Made by a program: the position numbers and the translations under genes
In this document: piece after piece, positions 8,889 through 15,196 of the stretch
How positions within the stretch are numbered: position 1 is the stretch's first letter
How the letters are laid out: each line of letters opens with the position of its first letter
Assembly: GCA_023390985.1 (NCBI GenBank)
Contig: JAEWBU010000138.1
Location: 1-24,488, forward strand
Length of the DNA: 24,488 bases
Source: Pseudomonadota bacterium
Lineage (GTDB): Bacteria > Pseudomonadota > Gammaproteobacteria > Burkholderiales > Burkholderiaceae_C
Reading direction: 5' to 3'
The notes under the pieces: generated by a model
What the model was told of the DNA's origin: nothing
What the model saw: only the letters and a program-made list of their open reading frames with translations
The model's database searches: none

Positions 8889-9929
8889 ATGCCCGATTCC
8901 CTGACCCTCACCCGCCCCGACGACTGGCACCTGCACGTGCGCGACGGCGCGGCGCTGTCCGCGGTGGTGCCGCACACGGCGGCCCAGTTCGGCCGCGCGA
9001 TCATCATGCCCAACCTGAAGCCGCCGGTGACCACGGCCGCGCAGGCGGCGGCCTACCGCGACCGGATCCGCGCCGCGGTGCCGAAGGGCCTGGCCTTCGA
9101 GCCTTTGATGACGCTGTACCTCACCGACAACCTGCCGCCCGACGAGATCCGCCGCGCGCGCGAGGCCGGCGTGGTGGCGCTCAAGCTCTATCCGGCCGGA
9201 GCCACCACCAACAGCGACTTCGGCGTCACCGACATCCGCAAGACCCACCGCACGCTGGAGGCGATGCAGCGCGAGGGCCTGCCGCTGCTGGTGCACGGCG
9301 AGGTCACCTCGCCCGAGGTGGACCTGTTCGATCGCGAGGCGGTGTTCATCGACGAGCAGCTGATCCCGCTGCGCCGCGACTTCCCCGGCCTGAAGATCGT
9401 GATGGAGCACATCACCACGCGCGAGGCGGCGCAGTACATCCGCGACGCCGACCCGCTGACCGCCGCCACCATCACGGCGCACCACCTGCTCTACAACCGC
9501 AACGCCATCTTCACCGGCGGCATCCGGCCGCACTACTACTGCCTGCCGGTGCTCAAGCGCGAAGTGCACCGCGTCGCGCTGGTGGAGGCCGCGACTTCCG
9601 GCAGCCCGAAGTTCTTCCTGGGCACCGACAGCGCGCCGCATCCGGCGCACCTGAAGGAGCACGCGACCGGTTGCGCCGGCTGCTACACGGCGCATGCCGC
9701 GATGGAGCTGTACGCCGAGGCCTTTGACGCCGCGGGCGCGCTGGACCGCCTGGAAGGCTTCGCGAGCTTCTTCGGCCCCGACTTCTACGGCCTGCCGCGC
9801 AACACCGGCACGCTCACGCTCGAGCGCCAGGACTGGACCGTCCCGGAGGGCTACGCCTTCGGCGAGGCGCAGCTCAAGCCCCTGCGGGCGGGTGAGACGC
9901 TGCGGTGGAAGGCGGCCGCGGCGGCGTGA
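8889..9929 (+). CDS. pyrC: Dihydroorotase (class II, PyrC)
   Basis: Third step of pyrimidine synthesis: reversible cyclisation of N-carbamoyl-L-aspartate to dihydroorotate, in the cytoplasm. Its 346 residues match E. coli PyrC (348). All zinc-centre residues are in place: His14 and His16 (DDWHLHVRDG), the carboxylated Lys99 (ALKLYPAGAT), His136 (LLVHGEV), His174 (VMEHITT) and the catalytic Asp247 (GTDSAPH), each 3 below the E. coli numbering. The substrate loop region around KFFLGTDSAPH and EHATGCAGCYTA is typical. The start is fixed by MPDSLTLTRPDDWHLH, which matches the usual N-terminus. The next gene overlaps its stop codon by 4 bases. Confidence 0.97.
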   Translation: MPDSLTLTRPDDWHLHVRDGAALSAVVPHTAAQFGRAIIMPNLKPPVTTAAQAAAYRDRIRAAVPKGLAFEPLMTLYLTDNLPPDEIRRAREAGVVALKLYPAGATTNSDFGVTDIRKTHRTLEAMQREGLPLLVHGEVTSPEVDLFDREAVFIDEQLIPLRRDFPGLKIVMEHITTREAAQYIRDADPLTAATITAHHLLYNRNAIFTGGIRPHYYCLPVLKREVHRVALVEAATSGSPKFFLGTDSAPHPAHLKEHATGCAGCYTAHAAMELYAEAFDAAGALDRLEGFASFFGPDFYGLPRNTGTLTLERQDWTVPEGYAFGEAQLKPLRAGETLRWKAAAAA

Positions 9930-10660
9930 GCACCTCCGCGCGGATTCCCGTGGCGTTGCTGGTCGACGCCGACAACCTCGCATCCGACCTGGCGGACAAG
10001 GCGATCGCCGATCTCCGTGCGCGCGGCTTCACGGTCTGCGTCCTGCGCGCGTACGGCAGCCCGGAGACGCTGGCGGCCGCACGCGACGTGCTGCAGAAGC
10101 ATGCCGCGCGCGCCATCGTGAACCAGGGCAAGGGAACGACCGATGCCGCGCTGGTCGTGGATGCGATGGACCTGCTGCATGCCGGTCACCTCCCGGCCAC
10201 GGTGGCCATCGGCTCGAGCGACGGCGACTTCGCGCCGCTGGCGGTGCGCCTGCGCGAATCCGGACGCCGGGTGCTGTGCTATGCCCAGGAGCACAAGGCG
10301 GACCTCGGGGTGCTCAAGCGGGTGTACGCCGAAGTGGTTCCACTCTCGTCGCGGGCCGACGTCGAACCGCCGCCGGCACCCGCGCCCGCGCCGGCGCCTC
10401 GCGCGCGCAAGGCCGCAAAGAAGGCGGCCGCGGCGAAATCGCCCGCCGCGGATCCTGCGTCCGAGGTCTGGACGCTGCTGGAGGAATTTCCGCAGTTCAT
10501 CGAGGGCGAGCCCGTCGAACTGAACACGGTCGTCAAGAAGCTGCGCGACGCGAAGCTGATGACGAAGAGCGCCAGCGCGACCGCGTTCTTCAAGAAGCTC
10601 GGCCTGCCGGTCGAACTGACCCCCGCGCGCCAGCCGAACAAGCTGCGGCGCCTGGACTGA
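9926..10660 (+). CDS. NYN-domain (LabA/DUF88-like) putative ribonuclease with C-terminal domain
   Basis: Predicted PIN-like nuclease domain of the NYN family, followed by a low-complexity linker and a small C-terminal domain; 244 residues from this start. The acidic active-site pattern is visible: LLVDADN (Asp14, Asp16, Asn17), GTTDAALVVDAMD (Asp73, Asp79) and GSSDGDFAPL (Asp99, Asp101). An Ala/Pro run (147-158) and a Lys/Ala-rich stretch (about 160-172) link to a segment (179-240) that looks like an OST-HTH/LOTUS-type fold, a domain often joined to NYN. The GTG at 9926 overlaps the pyrC stop as GTGA; a GTG at 9905 would add seven residues. RNA cleavage is a family-level expectation, and the biological target is unknown. 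Confidence 0.82.
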   Translation: MSTSARIPVALLVDADNLASDLADKAIADLRARGFTVCVLRAYGSPETLAAARDVLQKHAARAIVNQGKGTTDAALVVDAMDLLHAGHLPATVAIGSSDGDFAPLAVRLRESGRRVLCYAQEHKADLGVLKRVYAEVVPLSSRADVEPPPAPAPAPAPRARKAAKKAAAAKSPAADPASEVWTLLEEFPQFIEGEPVELNTVVKKLRDAKLMTKSASATAFFKKLGLPVELTPARQPNKLRRLD

Positions 10661-10661
10661 A

Positions 10662-11393
10662 TTGCCCGGCGGCTTGGACTGGGAGGCTCCGTGGTACGCG
10701 GAGTGGCGCGGGCCGGGACGCTCGGTTGAAGAGCTCCGGTCGACCGGCGCGACCCTTCCAGCCGCGCTCAACGCGCACGCCGGCGGCCCTGTCCGCTTCG
10801 TCCCCCAGGATGCGCTCCCCGAAGGCGTTCCCTACGAGCGCTTCATCTTCGACCGCCGCGAGTGCCCCACCCGCGAGAACCTGCACGACTTCTTCAACGG
10901 CCTGGTCTGGCATCGCCTGCCGCGCACCAAGTCACGCCTGAACGAGCTGCAGGCCGCCGAGATCGCGGCGAACGGCATCGCCGGCCGGCGGGGCGCGGTG
11001 CGCGACGCGATCACGCTGTTCGATGAGAACGGCGCCCTGTTGGACGCGCCCGCGCCGCTGTGGGACGCCTTGTTGGAGCGCGCCTGGCGCCGGCTCTTCG
11101 TCGATCTGCGGCCGCGCTGGTCCGAAGCCCGGATGGTGGTGGTCGGACACGCGCTGCTGGAAAAGCTGGCGGCGCCGCGCAAGGACCTGACCGCCCACGT
11201 CTGGTGCGAACCGTGCGCCTTGAGCGACCTATCCCAGGCCGACACCTGGCTCGCCGCGCGCTGCACGCCTGAGCGGCTCGGGTCCAAGCCGTTCACGCCC
11301 CTGCCGCTGATGGGCATCCCCGGCTGGGATCCATCCAACCTGAACTTTTCGTTCTACGACGACTCCCTGGTATTCCGGCCGCGACGCCGGTGA
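10662..11393 (+). CDS. DUF3025 domain-containing protein
   Basis: Conserved protein of unknown function, 243 residues. The sequence ENLHDFFNGLVWHRLPRTKSRLNELQAAEI (roughly residues 68-97) and the later GIPGWDPSNLNFSFYDDSLVFRP are characteristic of the DUF3025 family found across beta- and gammaproteobacteria. No signal peptide or membrane segment was seen, so it is probably cytoplasmic. It begins one base after the NYN gene's stop and so is probably in an operon with pyrC and the NYN gene. The start used is a TTG; another in-frame TTG four codons later is possible, and neither has a strong ribosome binding site. I propose no activity. Confidence 0.82.
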   Translation: MPGGLDWEAPWYAEWRGPGRSVEELRSTGATLPAALNAHAGGPVRFVPQDALPEGVPYERFIFDRRECPTRENLHDFFNGLVWHRLPRTKSRLNELQAAEIAANGIAGRRGAVRDAITLFDENGALLDAPAPLWDALLERAWRRLFVDLRPRWSEARMVVVGHALLEKLAAPRKDLTAHVWCEPCALSDLSQADTWLAARCTPERLGSKPFTPLPLMGIPGWDPSNLNFSFYDDSLVFRPRRR

Positions 11394-11420
11394 GGCAGGG
11401 CAGAATGCGCGGCGGCCGGA

Positions 11421-11448
11421 CTTGAAAGCGGCACCGCCAGCCTCATCT
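11421..11448 (+). promoter_or_regulatory. Sigma-32 (RpoH) type heat-shock promoter of htpX
   Basis: CTTGAAA (11421-11427), a 13-base spacer, then CCTCATCT (11441-11448). The consensus for RpoH promoters is CTTGAAA, 11-16 bases, CCCATNT, so the -35 is perfect and the -10 nearly so. The predicted transcript start is near 11455, leaving a leader of about 30 bases before the htpX ATG. Confidence 0.75.
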
Positions 11449-11487
11449 GGCGCGCTGTAGACCCACCGGACTTCACTACGGAGCCAT

Positions 11488-12360
11488 ATGAAAAGAATCG
11501 TCCTGTTCCTGGCCACCAACCTCGCGGTCGTGGTGGTGCTGGGCATCGTCGCCAACCTGCTGGGCGTCAACCGCTACCTCACCGCCAACGGGCTGAACCT
11601 CGGCGCGCTGCTGGGCTTCGCCTTCGTCATGGGCTTCGGCGGCGCGATCATCTCGCTGCTGCTGTCCAAGACCATCGCCAAGTGGAGCTCGGGCGTCCAG
11701 CTGATCACGGGCGCCGAGGGCCCGGACGAGCGCTGGATCGTCGAGACCGTGCGCAAGTTCGCCGACAAGGCCGGCATCGGCATGCCCGAGGTCGGCATCT
11801 TCGAGGGCGAGCCCAACGCCTTCGCCACCGGCGCCTTCAAGAACAACGCGCTGGTCGCGGTGTCCACCGGCCTGCTGCAGGGCATGACGCGCGAAGAGGT
11901 CGAGGCCGTCATCGGCCACGAGGTGGCGCACATCGCCAACGGCGACATGGTCACCATGACGCTGATCCAGGGCGTGATGAACACGTTCGTGGTGTTCCTG
12001 TCGCGCGTCATCGGCTACCTGGTCGACAGCTGGCTCAGCCGCGGCGAGCAGCGCTCGGGCCCCGGCATCGGCTACATGGTCACGACGATCGTGCTGGACA
12101 TCCTGCTGGGCTTCCTGGCCGCCATGATCGTGGCGTGGTTCTCGCGCCAGCGCGAATTCCGCGCCGACCGCGGCGCGGCCGACCTGATGGGCCGCCGCCA
12201 GCCGATGATCAATGCGCTGGCCCGCCTCGGCGGCATGGTGCCGGGCGAGCTGCCCAAGGGCCTGCAGGCCGCCGGCATCACCTCGGGCGTCGGCAAGCTG
12301 TTCTCCACGCACCCGCCGATCGAGGAGCGCATCGCCGCGCTGCAGTCGGCGCACGCCTGA
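11488..12360 (+). CDS. htpX: Protease HtpX (M48 membrane zinc metalloprotease)
   Basis: Inner-membrane zinc protease that degrades misfolded or damaged membrane proteins together with FtsH. Its 290 residues are close to E. coli HtpX (293). Two N-terminal membrane helices (about 4-25 and 38-60) precede the catalytic HEVAH motif (His144, Glu145, His148) and the third zinc ligand Glu223 in QREFRADRGAADLM. Two further hydrophobic segments (about 155-180 and 195-218) lie between the metal sites. The C-terminus STHPPIEERIAAL is typical of the family. The ATG is preceded by CGGAG. A sigma-32 type promoter lies 40 bases upstream and a terminator 15 bases downstream, so it appears to be a single-gene heat-shock unit. 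Confidence 0.97.
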   Translation: MKRIVLFLATNLAVVVVLGIVANLLGVNRYLTANGLNLGALLGFAFVMGFGGAIISLLLSKTIAKWSSGVQLITGAEGPDERWIVETVRKFADKAGIGMPEVGIFEGEPNAFATGAFKNNALVAVSTGLLQGMTREEVEAVIGHEVAHIANGDMVTMTLIQGVMNTFVVFLSRVIGYLVDSWLSRGEQRSGPGIGYMVTTIVLDILLGFLAAMIVAWFSRQREFRADRGAADLMGRRQPMINALARLGGMVPGELPKGLQAAGITSGVGKLFSTHPPIEERIAALQSAHA

Positions 12361-12375
12361 TCCCCGCGCCTCGAG

Positions 12376-12401
12376 AAAAAGCCGCCTCCGGGCGGCTTTT
12401 T
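12376..12401. terminator. Bidirectional intrinsic terminator between htpX and the ProQ-domain gene
   Basis: AAAAA-GCCGCC, loop TCCG, GGCGGC-TTTTT. A perfect 6-bp GC stem flanked by A and T runs that continue the pairing, so it works in both directions for the convergent neighbours. Confidence 0.92.
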
Positions 12402-12408
12402 CATTTCC

Positions 12409-12492
12409 GTCATTCCCGCGAAGGCGGGAATCCAGGGCTTCCGGCAGTCCGCGAAAGCGGACGTACTGGATCCCCGCCTCCGCGGGGATGAC
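12409..12492. repeat. REP-like palindromic intergenic element, copy C
   Basis: Outer hairpins ATTCCCGC-GAAG-GCGGGAAT and ATCCCCGC-CTCC-GCGGGGAT surround a perfect central hairpin GTCCGC-GAAA-GCGGAC. It has the same order and spacing as copy A at 1342-1428, including the shared GGCTTCC/TGCTTCC stretch after the first hairpin. It starts 7 bases after the htpX terminator and ends 2 bases before the stop codon of the ProQ-domain gene. Confidence 0.87.
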
Positions 12493-12494
12493 GA

Positions 12495-13130
12495 TCAAGC
12501 GTCGAGAGCCTTCACTTCCGCGGCGCTCAGCCCGTACATCTCCGCGAACTCCTCCGCGCTCTTGCCGCTGCCCTGGAAGGCGCGCTTGAGCGCCTCCTGA
12601 CGCGCCGAGCGCTGGCCCAGCGCCATGAGGGCGTCGTCCAGCAGGGACACCGCGTAGTCGGGACCGGCCCCGAAGCGCTCGCGATAGCCGTCGCGGCCCA
12701 GCCCGGAACGTTCGATGGCCTGCAGCAGCTGCGTCACCGCGCGCTGGCGCGCCGCCGGCTCCTGCGGCGTGCCGCTCTTGCGCCGGTACAGCTCCAGGAT
12801 GGCGTGGTGCACGTGCTCCGGCGCGACCGGTTCCACCGGCTGCCCCTGCAGGTCGTGCCGGGGCACGCCGCCGGCCACGGCTTCCAGGTAGCGCGTCGAT
12901 CGCGTGTGCAGGCCCAGCGCGACCTTGAGCTCCTCGGGCTTCAGGCGGTCGGGATGCGCGGCGACCATTTCCTCGAACACGCCCAGCTTCAGCGGCAGGA
13001 AGCGCGCGCCGAACAGGTGCGGATACAGCTCGAACAGGGTGTGCAGCATCGGATGCAGCGGGCGTCCGGCGTTGCGCTTCTTCTTCTGCTGCGGCTGGGG
13101 AGCGGCAGCGCCTTTGGTTTCGTCGTTCAT
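12495..13130 (-). CDS. ProQ/FinO-domain RNA-binding protein
   Basis: Likely RNA chaperone of the ProQ/FinO family, which binds structured small RNAs and mRNA 3' ends; 211 residues. A short flexible Gln/Lys-rich N-terminus (PQPQQKKKRNAGRP) leads into the FinO domain (about 25-125): HPMLHTLFELYPHLFGARFLPLKLGVFEEM in continuous form, then LKVALGLHTRSTRYLEAVA, which includes the conserved basic Arg/Tyr surface. The C-terminal part (about 128-211), with SLLDDALMALGQRSARQEALKRAF and a closing YGLSAAEVKALDA helix, is longer than the simplest FinO proteins. The ATG overlaps the stop of the upstream FAD dehydrogenase gene (ATGA, 13127-13130), so the two are probably translationally coupled. Confidence 0.88.
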   Translation of the reverse strand: MNDETKGAAAPQPQQKKKRNAGRPLHPMLHTLFELYPHLFGARFLPLKLGVFEEMVAAHPDRLKPEELKVALGLHTRSTRYLEAVAGGVPRHDLQGQPVEPVAPEHVHHAILELYRRKSGTPQEPAARQRAVTQLLQAIERSGLGRDGYRERFGAGPDYAVSLLDDALMALGQRSARQEALKRAFQGSGKSAEEFAEMYGLSAAEVKALDA

Positions 13131-14782
13131 GAGGTCAGTTCTGCTCGGATGGAGGCGCCCGCGATGTTCCGCGCGACCGCTTCGCCCACCTTGATGCCGT
13201 CCACGCCGGCCGACAGGATGCCGCCCGCGTAGCCCGCGCCTTCGCCGGCCGGGTAGATGCCGCGCACGTTCAGGCTCTGGAGATCGTCGCCGCGCGTGAT
13301 GCGCACCGGCGAGGAGGTTCGTGTCTCGACGCCGGTCAGCACCGCGTCGTGGCGGTCGAAGCCCTTGATCTTGCGGCCGAACGCCGGCAGCGCTTCGCGC
13401 ATCGCCTCGATGGCGTAGGACGGCAGCGAGGGATGGAGATCGCCCAGCTTCACGCCGGGCTTGTAGGAAGGCAGCACGTCGCCGAATTGCGTCGACGGCT
13501 TGCCCGCGATGAAGTCGCCCACCAGCTGGCCCGGCGCCTCGTAGGTGCCGCCGCCCAGCACGAAGGCGCGCGACTCCAGCTCGCGCTGCAGCGCCACGCC
13601 GGCCAGCGGGCCGCCGGGGAAATCGCCCGGGTCGATGGAGACGACGATGCCGGCGTTGGCGTTGCGCTCGTTGCGCGAGTACTGGCTCATCCCGTTGGTG
13701 ACGACGCGCTGCGGCTCCGAGGTCGCCGCCACCACGGTGCCGCCCGGACACATGCAGAAGCTGTAGACGGCGCGCCCGTTGCTCGCGTGGTGCACGAGCT
13801 TGTAGTCGGCCGCGCCCAGCAGCGGATGGCCGGCATGCTTGCCCCAGCGGGCGCGGTCGATCATCCCCTGCGGATGCTCGATGCGGAAACCGATCGAGAA
13901 CGGCTTGGCTTCCAGGTGCACGCCGCGGCGGTGCAGCGCCTCGAAGGTGTCGCGCGAGCTGTGGCCCAGGGCCAGCACCACGTGGTCGGCGCGAAGCTCG
14001 GACGTCTCGCCCGTGTCCTGGTGCAGCACGGTCAGGCCGCGCAGCCGGCCGTCGTCGATGTGGAAGTCGGTCACGCGCCGCTGGAAGCGGATCTCGCCGC
14101 CCAGCGAAACGATCTGCTCGCGCAGGCGCTCGACCACCTTCACCAGCTTGAAGGTGCCGATGTGCGGATGGGCGACGTACAGGATGTCCTCGGGCGCGCC
14201 GGCCTGGACGAACTCGGTCATCACCTTGCGGCCGAGGTGGCGCGGATCCTTGATCTGGCTGTAGAGCTTGCCGTCGGAGAAGGTGCCGGCGCCGCCCTCG
14301 CCGAACTGCACGTTGCTCTCCGGATGCAGCTCGCGCTTGCGCCACAGGCCCCAGGTGTCCCTGGTCCGCTCGCGGACGGTCTTGCCGCGTTCCAGCACGA
14401 TGGGTTTCAGCCCCATCTGGGCCAGCACCAGGGCCGCGAAGATGCCGCAGGGACCGAAGCCGATCACCACCGGGCGCGGGTCGGGCTCGGCGGCGGCGGT
14501 CACCGGCGGGCGCCAGGCCATGTCGGGCGTGGGGGCGACGTGCGGGTGTTTCGCGAGCCGTTGCAGCACGGCCGGTTCGCCCGCAGGGTCGGCCAGCGCG
14601 ACGTCCACGATGAACACGGCCAGCAGGTCGGCCTTGCGCGCGTCGAAGCTGCGCTTGAAGACCTCCAGGCGGGCGATGGCGGATTCAGGCAGGTCCAGCA
14701 CGGCCGCGGCGGCGGTGCGCAGCGGGGCTTCGGGCTGCTCCGCTTGCGAGAGCGGGAGCTTGAGTTCGGAAAGTCGGATCAA
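13127..14782 (-). CDS. FAD-dependent dehydrogenase of the COG2509 type
   Basis: Predicted flavoprotein oxidoreductase, 551 residues, cytoplasmic, of unknown substrate. An N-terminal region (1-100; IRLSELKLPLSQAE, IARLEVFKRSFDARK) is typical of this uncharacterised family. It is followed by the FAD-binding Rossmann motif VVIGFGPCGIFAAL (105-118, GxGxxG at 108-113) and Glu131 for the ribose. Further family marks are NVQFGEGGAGTFSDGKLY, VYSFCMCPGG and the C-terminal RGIYPAGEGAGYAGGI. The start is a TTG at 14782, chosen because MIRLSELKLP matches the usual family N-terminus; the ribosome binding site is weak. It is followed by an overlapping ProQ-domain gene and is divergent from rnpB. Confidence 0.88.
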   Translation of the reverse strand: MIRLSELKLPLSQAEQPEAPLRTAAAAVLDLPESAIARLEVFKRSFDARKADLLAVFIVDVALADPAGEPAVLQRLAKHPHVAPTPDMAWRPPVTAAAEPDPRPVVIGFGPCGIFAALVLAQMGLKPIVLERGKTVRERTRDTWGLWRKRELHPESNVQFGEGGAGTFSDGKLYSQIKDPRHLGRKVMTEFVQAGAPEDILYVAHPHIGTFKLVKVVERLREQIVSLGGEIRFQRRVTDFHIDDGRLRGLTVLHQDTGETSELRADHVVLALGHSSRDTFEALHRRGVHLEAKPFSIGFRIEHPQGMIDRARWGKHAGHPLLGAADYKLVHHASNGRAVYSFCMCPGGTVVAATSEPQRVVTNGMSQYSRNERNANAGIVVSIDPGDFPGGPLAGVALQRELESRAFVLGGGTYEAPGQLVGDFIAGKPSTQFGDVLPSYKPGVKLGDLHPSLPSYAIEAMREALPAFGRKIKGFDRHDAVLTGVETRTSSPVRITRGDDLQSLNVRGIYPAGEGAGYAGGILSAGVDGIKVGEAVARNIAGASIRAELTS

Positions 14783-14804
14783 GGCTTGTGTCGATCAAGC
14801 AGGC

Positions 14805-14823
14805 GGCCCGCGAAGCGCGGGCC
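14805..14823. repeat. Perfect palindrome upstream of rnpB
   Basis: GGCCCGCG-AAG-CGCGGGCC, an 8-bp perfect inverted repeat. It covers the place where a -35 element for rnpB would lie (17 bases before the GATAAT at 14832) and is in the 61-base gap between the divergent FAD dehydrogenase gene and rnpB. Confidence 0.6.
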
Positions 14824-14831
14824 GGGTCCGG

Positions 14832-14837
14832 GATAAT
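14832..14837 (+). promoter_or_regulatory. -10 element of rnpB
   Basis: GATAAT (5 of 6 to TATAAT). It ends 6 bases before the predicted first base of RNase P RNA (14844), the normal -10 to +1 distance. No matching -35 hexamer was seen. Confidence 0.65.
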
Positions 14838-14843
14838 ACGGGC

Positions 14844-15177
14844 TGTGAAGCACGCCAGGCCGCCGCTGGTGCAATCACCGAAAGGTGGCACTGGAGGAAG
14901 GTCCGGACTGCACAGGGCAGCGTAGCAGGCAACACCTGTCCACCGCGAGGTGAGGATCAGAGCAACAGAGACGAGTCGGCGGGTCCGCAAGGGTCCGCCG
15001 GGTGAAACGGGCAATCTCTACGCGCAGCAATACCAAATAGGCCGGCGATGATGTGGCTCCGCGGAGCCGGCGGGTAGGTAGCACCGAGCCGGGTGGGCGA
15101 CCCCCGGCCCAGATGAATGGCGGTCACGGCGCGGGCAACCGCGCCGCACAGAATCCGGCCTATCGGCGAGCTTCACA
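14844..15177 (+). ncRNA. rnpB: RNase P RNA (class A)
   Basis: Catalytic RNA that trims the 5' leader of pre-tRNA. The ends are set by the P1 helix: TGTGAAGC (14844-14851) pairs with GCTTCACA (15170-15177), giving about 334 nucleotides. Conserved signatures in order are GAGGAAGGTCCGGACT (the usual GAGGAAAGTCCGGGCT region), CAGAGCAACAGAGA, GGGTGAAACGG, GCAATACCAAATAGG, CAGATGAATGGC and, near the 3' end, ACAGAATCCGGCCTAT. The gene converges on the Nudix–MBL gene, whose stop codon lies 20 bases away. No obvious terminator was seen in that gap. Confidence 0.97.
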
Positions 15178-15196
15178 ACTTCTTTCGCGTGCAGCG

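Noticed and set aside
12362..12500. Peptides such as FRHSREGGNPG and IPAEAGIQ in several frames
   Set aside because: They are translations of the REP-like hairpins, which often produce such false protein ends; not coding.
14875..15084. Small minus-strand frames within 14685-15084
   Set aside because: They overlap the highly structured rnpB gene and have no protein features.
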